A DNA stretch of 39,758 bases, from assembly GCA_030141605.1 (NCBI GenBank), contig JAQGDQ010001465.1, forward strand, positions 1-39,758, written 5' to 3'. The stretch is from Tubiluchus corallicola. Lineage: Eukaryota; Priapulida; Priapulimorpha; Priapulimorphida; Tubiluchidae. Positions within the stretch are counted from its first letter, which is position 1. Each line of letters begins with the position of its first letter. The translations under genes were made by a program, and so were the position numbers. Of this stretch, positions 31,152 through 39,758 are shown in pieces. The notes beneath the pieces were generated by a model. The model did no database searches, had not been told where the DNA came from, and saw nothing but the letters and a program-made list of their open reading frames with translations.

Positions 31152-32045
31152 TTACGGAATTCCAAGTGAAGCACCACTTACTACTTGTGAGTCAGGTGGT
31201 AGTCCGGATCGGATGGAACTTTTGTGAGATGGCAGAGAAATTAAGCGTTGAGACGGGTTGCCAGAGAAATGAGACAACTGACTACCTAGCTCTTCCATAG
31301 TAGAAGATAATTGTTTCATGTGTAAGCATATGTCGTTGATATCTTCTTCAATTTTTATTATTCTCTTTCCAAAATCTTGCTGCATCTGATTGATGTTATT
31401 ATTAGCTTGATTAATTTTCTCAATCATTTCATCTTTACAATTACCAATTAGTTTTGTCATACTCTTCATGATTATTTCTAATTTTTCAGAGCTATCAGGA
31501 AAAGTGGGGGATAGTTCTCTGGGGTTAAGCACAGGAATTTCTTTATCAAGAGTTGAGAGGTCTGCTCGGTGTTCTCTAGCCTTTGGGATAGGGTAAGCTT
31601 TTGGTACTGCTCCTGTCTCTAAAGTCTGTGTTGGTTGATCAGGTTTATCTGAAATGATAGTTACAACTTTATTGTGTGTTTGAGGCGTTATAGGTCTTAA
31701 ACTGCTCTTAGGAAGATCTCCACAAATTGGAAGACTTTGTTCCTCTTTATAATGCAGTTTCGGTAAATCTGGTATATCTATCCAGTTTGGATTTCTTGCC
31801 TTTTCTCTTTTTTGAGTCTCATAGCTAATAAAGCTCAGGAGCCTGGTGGAAAATGGACCACTTCTAGGGTCTACTTGGCTCAACTGTTTTTCAAGAGATT
31901 CTATCTTCATGAGTCTGACAAGACCTGCTTCTTCTAAAAGATGGGTGATTGTTTTTTTGATACCATCTCGATTGAGAGTCTTCTTCATTACATCAATATT
32001 TCTTAGGCCCTTGAGAATCTTTGTAGCACATTCAAGCTGGTCCAT
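31152..32045 (-). CDS. Coiled-coil protein, phosphoprotein-like (viral, unassigned)
   Basis: 297 aa from ATG at 32045, intact. Residues 1-60 are helical and Leu/Lys-rich. Residues ~85-185 are Pro/Ser/Thr-rich and probably disordered. Residues ~186-258 form a long coiled coil (EKLEIIMKSMTKLIGN onward), and the tail is Ser/Pro-rich and polar. There is no signal peptide or membrane segment. A disordered region with a central oligomerisation coil, located upstream of a fusion gene, is the plan of mononegavirus phosphoproteins, but I recognise no sequence motif. The leader TCGAAGTCAACATGG matches that of the fusion-gene units. The ORF is uninterrupted, so integration is recent or the ORF is under constraint. 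Confidence 0.6.
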   Translation of the reverse strand: MDQLECATKILKGLRNIDVMKKTLNRDGIKKTITHLLEEAGLVRLMKIESLEKQLSQVDPRSGPFSTRLLSFISYETQKREKARNPNWIDIPDLPKLHYKEEQSLPICGDLPKSSLRPITPQTHNKVVTIISDKPDQPTQTLETGAVPKAYPIPKAREHRADLSTLDKEIPVLNPRELSPTFPDSSEKLEIIMKSMTKLIGNCKDEMIEKINQANNNINQMQQDFGKRIIKIEEDINDICLHMKQLSSTMEELGSQLSHFSGNPSQRLISLPSHKSSIRSGLPPDSQVVSGASLGIP

Positions 32046-32076
32046 GTTGACTTCGATTTTTTTAGATAAAACTATC
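32046..32076 (-). promoter_or_regulatory. Putative viral gene junction (hairpin, A7, GAAGTC leader)
   Basis: On the minus strand the 155-aa ORF's TGA is followed by AGATAGTTTTATCT (a 5-bp stem), AAAAAAA and then TCGAAGTCAAC before the next ATG. The fusion units start with the near-identical TGAAGTCAAA after their A-tract. A gene-end A/U run followed by a conserved start sequence is how mononegaviruses separate genes. Confidence 0.5.
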
Positions 32077-32544
32077 TCAACTCAATATTAGGTTATTGAT
32101 GCTCTTTAGAAGAGTGGTTCCGTTTTGAATCTGAACCAAAAATTGAGGCCAGACTAGATTGTTTTCCTTTCTTCGATTCACATTTCCGCAATAAGGTGTC
32201 TGTTCACTAGTGCTTTTTGTTGGCAAGGTTTCTCCTTGAAGTTTAGAAAACGCCAGTTGTAACTTTTCCAAACACTCTCGCAAAATTTTGAGCTCAAACA
32301 TTATATCATTATTTGTGGTTTGTGTTTCCCTTTCATTTGTTTTTTCTTGCAGTTGGGGGTAAATAGATGAAGAAGTAGCTCTGTAAAGTGGAGCTGATGG
32401 TATTATATAATTTCTAATACATATTTCTGGATTTCTCCAATGATAAATAATATTTTTCTCGCCTTCTTTAAATAGTGAAAAATTAAGTCCACAGGGACAA
32501 GGAGCATGGTTGATGACAGGGCCACTCGGGCAGTCTGTTGTCAT
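32077..32544 (-). CDS. 155-aa protein of unknown function in the viral-like locus
   Basis: The start is ATG at 32544 (MTTDCPSG); the frame is open upstream to 32622 but has no earlier ATG. The N-terminus has clustered cysteines (CPSG...CPCG), then Trp/Tyr-rich sequence. A short coiled coil spans residues ~78-104 (IMFELKILRECLEKLQ), followed by a polar tail. There is no signal peptide, membrane segment or recognised family. It is separated from the P-like ORF by only 31 nt. It could be a nucleoprotein fragment, an accessory protein or a retroelement product; the sequence does not decide. Confidence 0.5.
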   Translation of the reverse strand: MTTDCPSGPVINHAPCPCGLNFSLFKEGEKNIIYHWRNPEICIRNYIIPSAPLYRATSSSIYPQLQEKTNERETQTTNNDIMFELKILRECLEKLQLAFSKLQGETLPTKSTSEQTPYCGNVNRRKENNLVWPQFLVQIQNGTTLLKSINNLILS

Positions 32545-32635
32545 ATGGATTTTGAAATATTCCAAATAGCTTACCGAACAGAATAGAATAGAGCAAAGCC
32601 TGAAGTGTGAACAGAGCTGCAATGAAAGACACGAC

Positions 32636-32673
32636 CACTGACAAGGGTCTACAGCAGACCTTCCCTTTTTATA
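32636..32673 (-). promoter_or_regulatory. TATA box and initiator upstream of the viral-like genes
   Basis: Minus-strand TATAAAAAGG (32673-32664) is followed ~33 nt later by TTGTCAGTGG, which contains TCAGT, an arthropod-type initiator. A TTCGGTAAGC possible splice donor lies near 32570, before the first ATG. This looks like a pol II promoter, of host or LTR type, driving the locus. Confidence 0.5.
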
Positions 32674-33320
32674 AGCTCAGGTGTGCACGTGACTAGTGGC
32701 TCCCACTAACACAAGGTCAGAATAAGAGTCTATGTGGTAGATAAAGCCACGTTCACACGCACACCTGAGCAGTCTGCTGTATTCCCCTGCCAGTATTACA
32801 CTATCTCATCACAGCCCTGCAGTACAATATTATTACTTTTACACATCATTCTTACAACATTCATACTGCTTGTCCCCAGGCCTACACATAAATTTGAGTA
32901 CATTTTTGTAAAGGACGAGCAGCAAGACGCTTACTTCATTCAGCGAGGCGAACACAACTTTATTGATTATTTATTTTATTGATTATTTACTAGTTGCAAC
33001 AGCAATACTTGAAAAAATCTTTCCAAAAACAACGTCAGAATGGGAAATAATGTTGGTGGAAATGACACCCGCAGTGCGATAGAGAGCTTATGTAATACGA
33101 GATAGTGATGCTATTGAACAATCTTTGGACTTAAACTTAATAAACATGAAATAACAAACTTAAACTTTTCTCTGCCTCGAGGAACTGAAAAAAACGAACG
33201 ATGAATTTTTTGTTACCGCTTCGCCTCCGCTTTAGTTTCTGAGATTTACGGGAACAATTTTTTAATTGTCTGTATATAAAAAAGACAATAGATAGGTATA
33301 AAAACAATAAAAAGTTCAGT
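32674..33320. other. Upstream flank of the viral-like locus, no gene seen
   Basis: No ORF, second LTR copy or TIR was recognised here. An 82-aa plus-strand ORF at 32734-32982 has no domain. Confidence 0.4.
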
Positions 33321-33390
33321 TAGGAGCCGTTAGAACATTTTTGCCATACTGCAACGGAGCCGTTAGAACGTTTTTGCCATACTTCAACTT
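33321..33390. repeat. 36-bp tandem duplication
   Basis: GGAGCCGTTAGAAC(A/G)TTTTTG followed by CCATACT.CAAC occurs twice in direct succession. Confidence 0.85.
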
Positions 33391-33420
33391 TCTGACTGGT
33401 ACAATAGCAGTTATTATTAT

Positions 33421-33720
33421 AGTAAGTAAAGTAAGTAAGTAAGTAAAGTAAGTAAGTAATTAAGTAAGTAAAGTAAGTAAGTAAGTAAGTACGTAAGTAA
33501 GTAAAGTAAGTAATTAAGTAAAAACATACTAGAATGAACAGTATAAAGGTGCATGTAAACTTTCTGTTTAGGAAATATATATTTACTTTTACATGCTGTA
33601 CACACACACACGCACACGCGCACACACACACGCACACGCACGCACACACACACACATGAATATACAGATACATGTATAAACATACATGAATATACACATA
33701 CATACATTTACTGACATACT
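33421..33720. repeat. AAGT, CA/CG and CATA microsatellites
   Basis: (AAGT)n at ~33421-33520, (CA)n with CG interruptions at ~33600-33655 and CATA-rich sequence to ~33715. ORFs over it are artefacts. Confidence 0.92.
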
Positions 33721-34506
33721 TATTTAGTCAAATGCCAGGTAAGTACGTACTCACATAGCCGCATGTGTACGCCATGTTGAAAATTTAAAAAATATTGTCT
33801 TACCTTCGAATTTTTCAATAAAAACGACATTATAGCAACCATCAATAATTACAGAGATCACTTGAGATATGAGCAATGAAAGATAAATGATATTCATAAA
33901 AGATATTAAACAATGAATTCGCACTATATTTAATAACATTAACTTCGCACTCTCACCTACGTCGCAAAAACTAGGGGGGACTGTACATCGCTTGTCCTTT
34001 TATACCGAAAGTGGCTTCGGACGGGTCCATTTTAACAAGAAAGGGTGAAGTCTTTGGCTACTGAGTGTTCTTATAGTTAGAAACACAGCAGTAGGTCTAG
34101 TTAACATGGGTATTTCAATACGGAACAATCAACAACAGCTGTATGTGTACCCGGCTGCAATACAGCCTACGTTTTGATAAGTTAATCATGGCCGCTAAGC
34201 GACTCTTGTGCTTGTGTGGTATTAATTCTTTCACGCTTGTCGTTTTTGGAAAAAAACGAGTATGTTTCCTTTCAATATTTTAAAAAGCAGATTGTTTTTA
34301 CCTAAAGTTTCAGATTGGGTCCGCTTTTCTTTTAATTAAACCACTTATATAACTTGAATGTACACGTATGTTCAAAAATAAATGATAGATAGATAAATAA
34401 ATAAATAGAAGCTGTGCGTTATCCATCCACGCCCACTGAAGTCTCCAAAAACTCCAAAGTCGTCCAGTCCACGTAAGATGATTACCAGATGGAGGTTCAT
34501 TCTAGA
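33721..34506. other. Intergenic, nothing seen
   Basis: Unique-looking sequence with only short ORFs. A short ATAG/AATA run lies near 34385. Confidence 0.4.
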
Positions 34507-35075
34507 GCAGTGGTTCCCAACCTTTTCCTTGCCAAGTACCCCTTCTAAATTAATATTATCGACATTTTTTTATTTTAACTTTTCTTGAAAACATGAATTT
34601 TATCACTGATTATTAAGAAATACGTAATTTGAACAACTTTCTCGAATATGAAAACATCAATACAAGGAAACGTGATCTCCACAGCAGTCATAATTAATGC
34701 ACACGCTGTTCTTGATGATTGTCAACAAGTTTTTTGATATCAGGTTTAATTGTTGATATTGCGACTCGCATGTCGCTCCTCAAATCCAAACGATTTCTTG
34801 CCTTCGTCTTCAAATGTAGCATTGCACTGAAGCCTAGCTCACATTTGTATGTTGTCACAAATGGAACCAACACCTCGAAAGCCGCAATTTTCAGTCCATT
34901 GAAGTCTGCACCTAGCTGTGCCCAGAACTTCTCTAGTGACGTGGTCTTGAACTTCATCTTCTCAACTTCACATGCTTGCAATTCAATCAGAAGTTCTTTG
35001 CTCGCATCGTCATCTGGCGGTTCATCAATGTCAAAAGCAAAAGGATGACGAATCCACTTTAGAATCCAATTAGTA
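34507..35075 (-). mobile_element. hAT transposon 3' part with TIR
   Basis: CAGTGGTTCCCAACC at 34507 is a classic hAT terminal inverted repeat. It lies at the 3' side of a minus-strand transposase C-terminus. The 5' half and the other TIR are not present in the window. Confidence 0.75.
34694..35070 (-). pseudogene. hAT transposase C-terminal (dimerisation) domain
   Basis: From the right, the minus strand encodes WIRHPFAFDIDEP and then KELLIELQ. KFWAQLG, LVPFVTTYKCELGFSAMLHLKTKARNRL and a last stretch ending IKKLVDNHQ follow. The segment F-x-T-T-Y-x-C-E-x-GFS...K...R is diagnostic of hAT transposases of the ZBED5/SCAND3-like (Buster) type. The catalytic core is absent. The stop at 34694 is the natural-looking terminus, ~190 bp from the TIR. 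Confidence 0.8.
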
Positions 35076-35237
35076 TAAAACCAACTTCTGGGTCAAGTTA
35101 TCGTAGACATATGTGGGCACCAACGATTAAAAGAGGCTTTCCACCTTTGCACTATATTGTAGTGCTATAGTGCCCTATGCTATATTATTATTTATGCTTG
35201 GTTTTTCGAGTCTTGTGAACATTTTTATAATAGCATA

Positions 35238-35680
35238 TGTTTGGGCTTTCAAAACCAAATTTGAAGCTAGGGTAATTCTGCTCTTTCTTCTTTCTTTATT
35301 TACCAAAACATATCATTCCATCTAAACAAAACCATAAACAAATGACAAAAAATAAATAACACTAGCCAAAAGTCAATTTTACATAATTCAGAGTTTCACA
35401 CTGCACCGTCGCATTAATCAATAAATAGCTGTTATCAAATAGTAAATTTAAATTTTATAAAGTAATTTGAGTATATTCGTACGTTTTTAGCCCTAAATCA
35501 TAAGCAATTGCAACAGATAACGACAACATTTAATCAACCCACCATTAAACGTCCTCATTTCACACGCCTCTGACACCGATCAAACTGATCACGTGTCCAG
35601 GCCAAAAAATCACCACAAGGTGGCCAAAGCCAACAACAAGTGGAGGCCGCAAAGCACGCCAATGCCTGGTTTCCAGTACA
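35238..35680. mobile_element. LTR-like dispersed repeat, copy B
   Basis: The same orientation and ends (TGTTTGGGC...CCAGTACA) as 27058-27501, with scattered substitutions. Flanks GCATA and GTCTA do not match each other, so no TSD is visible. Confidence 0.7.
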
Positions 35681-36087
35681 GTCTAATGATGTTCACTGTT
35701 TAATTCTAAGACATCCACTTCGTCGTCACTTGCTGAATCGTCTAAAAAATTTCTTCATCATCTTAAAGCTTAGCCACGTGCACAGTTAAAGTTCCCGTCA
35801 TATTACTAAATGAAGAATGTCCACAAACTTCAATATGAACGTTCCTCAACAGATCGTTCGAAAAATCTCTTTGCAGAACTGTAGGTCGAATTGGAGGTTT
35901 GCAGCACACATGGTGCTGTCAGAAACTTGACTGTACCTGGTCCAGTGCGTTTTACTCATGTGCGATTAAGCAGTTTGCCCTAATTTTCACATTTCGTTTC
36001 CTATCGGCTCCTAGCTTGCATCCTTAAACAATTCCAGTTCCAGCATGGAAGTCTGAGCACTTAAAGAAACTCAGCCATCTATAACCA
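35681..36087. other. Intergenic, nothing seen
   Basis: No coding or repeat structure was recognised. Confidence 0.4.
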
Positions 36088-36222
36088 TATTTATAACAAT
36101 TGCATTTGCATGGCATGTATTTATAACAGTTGCATTTACATGGCATCCATTTATAACAATTGCATTTACATGGCATCCATTTATAACAATTGCATTTACA
36201 TGCCATCTATTTATAACAATTG
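36088..36222. repeat. 30-bp tandem repeat, about 4.5 copies
   Basis: The unit TTTATAACAATTGCATTTAC plus ATGGCATCCA recurs with period 30. As 30 is divisible by 3 it creates in-frame Cys-rich peptides, which are not genes. Confidence 0.9.
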
Positions 36223-36679
36223 GCACCAGCTACCTTTACTGGAAGAGATCTTAGCAGCCTGCACTATTGATACCATTATTATGTCATGGGGCAGGCCAGC
36301 TTTCTGACTCATTTTACTGATCTGTGGCCCATTGAACCCGCACGTGAGCTGTGGCCCATTGAACCCATACAGTAATTATATTCTACAAATAAGAAATGAG
36401 TTTTTTTTTCATTTCCTCCTTATTTTTTCCATCTAAAATACATACGAGTATAAATAAATTACATTTGACTCAACTTTTTGTTAAACAGTATGTTTACCAT
36501 TGAGAACTACCCATTGAGACAACAGATGAAAATTAGTGTTGCAGTGTAAAATCCTAGAGAATTTTCGTATAGCTTTGCTATTTCTGTCGCTGTTCTGTTT
36601 ATCATTATTGTGGCTACGTCTGTGCATTAAAATGTGCACATTCCCATTACGTATATCCGTTTTGATACTCTCTCTCTAA
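36223..36679. other. Intergenic; one 17-bp duplication
   Basis: TGTGGCCCATTGAACCC occurs twice near 36315-36360. I see nothing else. Confidence 0.4.
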
Positions 36680-37113
36680 GTGTGTCTCGGCGTGCCCTCG
36701 CGGCGGGTGTGTCTCGGCTTACCCTCGCAGCGGGTGTGTCTCGGCTTGCCCTCGCAGCGGGTGTGTCTCGGCTTGCCCTCGCAGCGGGTGTGTCTCGGCT
36801 TGCCCTCACAGCGGGTGTGTCTCGGCTTGCCCTCACAGCGGGTGTGTCTCGGCTTGCCCTCACAGCGGGTGTGTCTCGGTTTACCCTCACAGCGGGTGTG
36901 TCTCGGCTTGCCCTCACAGCGGGTGTGTCTCGGCTTGCCCTCGCACCTGTTGTGTCTCGGCTTTCCCTCACAGCGGGTGTGTCTCGGCTTACCCTCACAG
37001 CGGGTGTGTCTCGGCTTGCCCTTGCGGCGGGTGTGTCTCGGCTTGCCCTCGCGGCGGGTGTGTCTCGGCTTGCCCTCGCAGCGGGTGTGTCTCGGCTTGC
37101 CCTCACACCGGGC
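36680..37113. repeat. 27-bp minisatellite, about 16 copies
   Basis: The unit GTGTGTCTCGGCTTGCCCTC plus (A/G)CAGCGG repeats with few substitutions. It is GC-rich compared with its surroundings. With a period of 9 codons it stays open in several frames; the minus strand gives RASRDTPA(A/V) repeats within a 196-residue frame (36627-37217). Confidence 0.93.
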
Positions 37114-37281
37114 TGTGGTTCATCAACTATCAGTCCGATCCCAGCAGGGTGGACAGCGGGGTCCCTCTCTGCTTCTGGATCGTTTGCATCTGAGCAGTCA
37201 GAGACTGTCCCTCTCAACTTCTGCTGCCATTTTAGCGGCGGTGTAGTGGGCGGATTTCCAAATTTTACATGTACCTCATAT

Positions 37282-37525
37282 TTATATCAACCAAGCAATG
37301 GGGAGGCTCTGATGGAGGAATTTGGTGAGCCCCATTGTGTTGGGTTGGAATTCGAGTTCCTGCTCGGCCATGAGCCTTAATTCATAACCTGTCAATGGTG
37401 TACCGGCGCCATCGGCCCTCCTCCCCCTGGGTCCAGGGAGACTTGTTATATTCGACAGGATGAGCCCACCTTCTGTGCTGTTGGCATCTCGCATGCGTGT
37501 TAAAGATACGGAAGCATTCAGGACA
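37282..37525 (-). pseudogene. R2/NeSL-like N-terminal zinc-finger fragment
   Basis: Minus-strand CPECFRIFNTHARCQQHRR followed by WAHPVEYN is a C-x2-C-x12-H-x4-H finger (37525 to ~37445). Its GLxxHRRxxHPxEYN-like ending resembles the DNA-binding fingers of R2/NeSL-type non-LTR elements. The frame stops at 37382. An overlapping frame (37560-37282) continues with ELRLMAEQELEF, similar to the E-rich segment after the finger in such elements, so a frameshift is likely. The finger frame is continuous with the 35-bp repeat upstream. Confidence 0.55.
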
Positions 37526-37589
37526 GCGGTGAGCACCATCCTGTGACGACTCTCTACCACCGCTCGCTTGATCTGTTTCTTCAGCTACT

Positions 37590-37998
37590 CTGTTGGAACA
37601 ATGCCTGTAATGGTAGTAGGTGCTCTGGTGGAACAATGCCTGTAATGGTAGCAGGTGCTCTGGTGGAACAATGCCTGTAATGGCAGCAGGTGCTCTGGTA
37701 GAACAATGCCTGTAATGGTAGCAGGTACTCTGGTGGAACAATGCCTGTAATGGTAGCAGGTACTCTGGTGGAACAATGCCTGTAATGGCAGCAGGTGCTC
37801 TGGTAGAACAATGCCTGTAATGGTAGTAGGTGCTCTGGTGGAACAATGCCTGTAATGGTAGCAGGTGCTCTGGTGGAACAATGCCTGTAATGGCAGCAGG
37901 TGCTCTGGTAGAACAATGCCTGTAATGGTAGCAGGTACTCTGGTGGAACAATGCCTGTAATGGTAGCAGGTACTCTGGTGGAACAATGCCTGTAGTGG
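37590..37998. repeat. 35-bp minisatellite, about 12 copies
   Basis: GGAACAATGCCTGTAATGG recurs every 35 bp from 37595 to ~37980. Variants alternate (GTAGCA/GCAGCA/GTAGTA and GGTGCTC/GGTACTC), suggesting a higher-order pattern. Because 35 is not a multiple of 3, all three minus frames cycle through the same peptides without stops. Confidence 0.94.
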
Positions 37999-38374
37999 TG
38001 CAATGGCCACAGGTTTTCACACTTCACTCATCAGAATTCAAGCCTATGGACGCCAATCCATGGCTTACTTTCACATGAGATTTCGCCAACTTCCAGTTGG
38101 GAATTGCTTTGGCATAAACAGGATAACGGTCACTGTCCTGCACAGGATAATTTAGTGTTATCATTGTTCTAGTCTCTTTGCCCGTAAACAGACCGAAAGT
38201 CGACGCCTAGGCATCTCGCGCTGCCTGGTCATTTCCATGTACCCTACCGGCATTTTCTTTATCATTTTTGCCAACTAATAACTGGTTCTGCCACTAAAGG
38301 TAGTCAGCCTAAAGTGGGGGGTTTCTTCCCACAGACGCCATGCGACGAGACAGTGGCAGAGCTGCAACGTCTCT
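37999..38374. other. Spacer, possibly 3' UTR of the R2/NeSL-like fragment
   Basis: No ORF was seen. It lies just downstream, on the minus strand, of the endonuclease fragment. Confidence 0.3.
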
Positions 38375-38710
38375 TTACGTCAGGAGAATTGGCTCGTACT
38401 TCAGGGCTTTGTCTCTGCACCTAGCCCTTGGCAAATCGATGTTTCCTGCTGCAGAGATGGTCGGATCGATGATGTACGTATGACCATCCTTGGTCCCCAG
38501 GATGTCGGGATGTAACCTGGTTCTGTTGACCTCGAACGACGGTTCCCTGACGACCATGATCCATTTTTCGAGAGGGCTTTGGCGAGCACATCGCCCAGTG
38601 TATTATGCCGTCGAGATACGGCATTTTGTATCAAGTTACACTGTTGAAGTACGAGAACCTAACTCTCTGCGTGACTCCCGCACCTACGGCATCTCCTGTT
38701 TGCTTTGGGT
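38375..38710 (-). pseudogene. R2/NeSL-like restriction-like endonuclease fragment
   Basis: In minus-strand order there is a CRRCG zinc-knuckle remnant (~38700), ES, a stop, then LQQCNLIQNAVSRRHN and SFEVNRTRLHPDILG. YIIDPTI and a K-x-x-K-Y motif (KALKYEP) near the end follow. PD...(12 residues)...D with downstream K is the active-site layout of the RLE of R2/NeSL/CRE elements. The knuckle with LQxC...RHN precedes it in the family. At least one stop and one frameshift are present. The RT is absent. Confidence 0.65.
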
Positions 38711-39758
38711 ACAACAGTTTGCTTGTTACTGCAGTGGCTGAGAGGAATATTGATTAAATGTTGTTCAAAGATCAATATTGGTGGACTGCCAACAGAAAAG
38801 GAACATTCGGCTGCAGTCATTATCTACTTTTTGTTCCTAGTGTCTTTGGTATCTTAGCTTTCCTTTTCTGAAAGGGAGAAGTTTCAGTTAATGCGGAAAT
38901 GTCTATATATTATTATCTGCAATCGTATCAGTAACTTCCACTTCCATGGCGACATCTTTGTAGTTGGCATATGGTCAGGGTGCATAAGATTATGGATATG
39001 TATAAAATAAATAAAATAGCTTATTTTATGGATTTTTGAAGTTTTATTTTATGGATATCAATAAAATAAGAAATAGACTATATCTGGAACAAGATGCCCA
39101 GGGGGAAATCAATTAAAAAGTAAAAACAGGAGTGCTTGAAACGTGTTTTTAAACACTCAGGACTTAGTTTTTTAATTTCATCAGTTTAGTTTTAATTTTA
39201 TCGGTTTCATATCACTTCAAATTTAATCAAATTTTACAAGACAATGCCTTGTAATTCATCACTTCAGTTCAAGTAATTCGTCTATTTGGTACGAATGTAG
39301 AATGCCCTCTAGGCTGCAGTTTCCGATCCAATGCCTGTATTCAGTTTTGAATGCCTTGACACGCACAAAATCGTGATATGATATGATATGATATGGTTCA
39401 GTATCTATTTGTAATCATCTTTGTTTACTTCTCTTTGTCTTTCAGTTGCAATGCAGCAGGTGTTTGTGAAAAATCAAATATGTTGGACTTTGCATTTTCA
39501 GCCAGCTTCTTGCAACTACCAGAAAGTTGTTATGGTTTATTAATTTTTAGTATAGTTTATCATTGTGTAATTTGACATTGAAATTAAAACTAGGGTTAAT
39601 TAAATAATTTGACATGATTTTTGTCACAAACTTAATATGTTTCCAGACTTGCTGTAACATCCAGCTCATAAAATGATCTTATGATGCCCCTTTTCAAAGA
39701 AGTATGCTCCTGTTACAGGCGCTGTGAATTTTCCTACATAATGTTTGTCATAGATTTA
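38711..39758. other. Right end of window, no convincing gene
   Basis: AT-rich, with a short (GATAT)n run at ~39376-39394 and a repeated TTTTATGGAT motif near 39025-39055. A 60-residue plus ORF at 39393-39575 follows TCTCTTTGTCTTTCAG, a good splice-acceptor-like tract, but has no known domain. Confidence 0.4.

Noticed and set aside
33417-33707. Cys/Val/Tyr-rich ORFs
   Set aside because: They are reading frames through AAGT and CA microsatellites.
27058-35680. One 8.6-kb provirus with LTRs at 27058 and 35238 carrying the fusion gene as env
   Set aside because: The left copy has TSD-like repeats on both its sides, the outer flanks do not match, no PBS or PPT is adjacent, and no gag-pol lies between.
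36024-36206. Cys-rich small protein (metallothionein-like appearance)
   Set aside because: The CKCNCYK pattern is produced by a 30-bp tandem repeat and the opposite strand is equally open.
37590-37998. Possible CRISPR-like array
   Set aside because: Units are contiguous 35-bp repeats with no unique spacers, and the host is eukaryotic; it is a minisatellite.
39393-39575. 60-aa ORF after a splice-acceptor-like tract
   Set aside because: It is too short and without a recognisable family; the acceptor-like tract alone is weak evidence in AT-rich DNA.

Overview
The window looks like repeat-dense, AT-rich nuclear DNA of an invertebrate animal. Supporting signs are a eukaryotic tRNA-Gly gene with a TTTT terminator, LTR and non-LTR retrotransposons, hAT and Tigger/pogo transposons, a tRNA-derived SINE, a 5S rRNA-like remnant and long micro- and minisatellites. 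No conserved host protein-coding gene is recognisable. An arthropod is possible but the phylum cannot be fixed from this sequence alone.

Layout. 1-8472: a nearly complete, probably young LTR retrotransposon on the minus strand. Its two LTRs are identical by eye over the 777 bp that can be compared. It carries one intact gag-protease-integrase-reverse transcriptase-RNase H ORF. Integrase before RT is the Gmr1-type order within Ty3/gypsy. 8473-15020: microsatellites, a second small LTR (9493-9832), tRNA-Gly(GCC), a 5S-like remnant, an 11-copy 43-bp minisatellite and a SINE. 15028-15455: a hAT-type MITE with 8-bp TSDs. 16160-19250: two non-LTR retrotransposon fragments. 19690-23412: a 5'-truncated non-LTR element with CCHC ORF1, endonuclease and RT, inactivated by one frameshift and one stop, lying between ~75-bp direct repeats. 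23610-24060: the C-terminus of a CR1/L2-like RT. 24243-24966: two copies of a coiled-coil exon-like block. 25185-26259: a degenerate Tigger/pogo element with TA TSDs.

The most unusual region is 27757-32673, minus strand. A TATA promoter-like sequence is followed by a 155-aa ORF, a 297-aa coiled-coil ORF resembling a viral phosphoprotein in design, and then five head-to-tail copies of a ~0.7-kb fragment. The fragment encodes the N-terminal half of a class I viral fusion glycoprotein: signal peptide, RKKR furin site, Ala/Gly-rich fusion peptide and heptad repeat. The units are separated by poly(A) tracts of 19-37 nt. The second and third genes share a GAAGTCAA leader just before ATG and follow an A-tract, which resembles mononegavirus gene junctions. 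I read it as an endogenous viral element, apparently undescribed, that was amplified in tandem through its poly(A) tracts. A retroelement env origin is not excluded.

34507-35075 holds a hAT transposase C-terminus and TIR. 36088-38710 holds minisatellites (30, 27 and 35 bp) together with R2/NeSL-like zinc-finger and endonuclease fragments. The last kilobase has nothing convincing.
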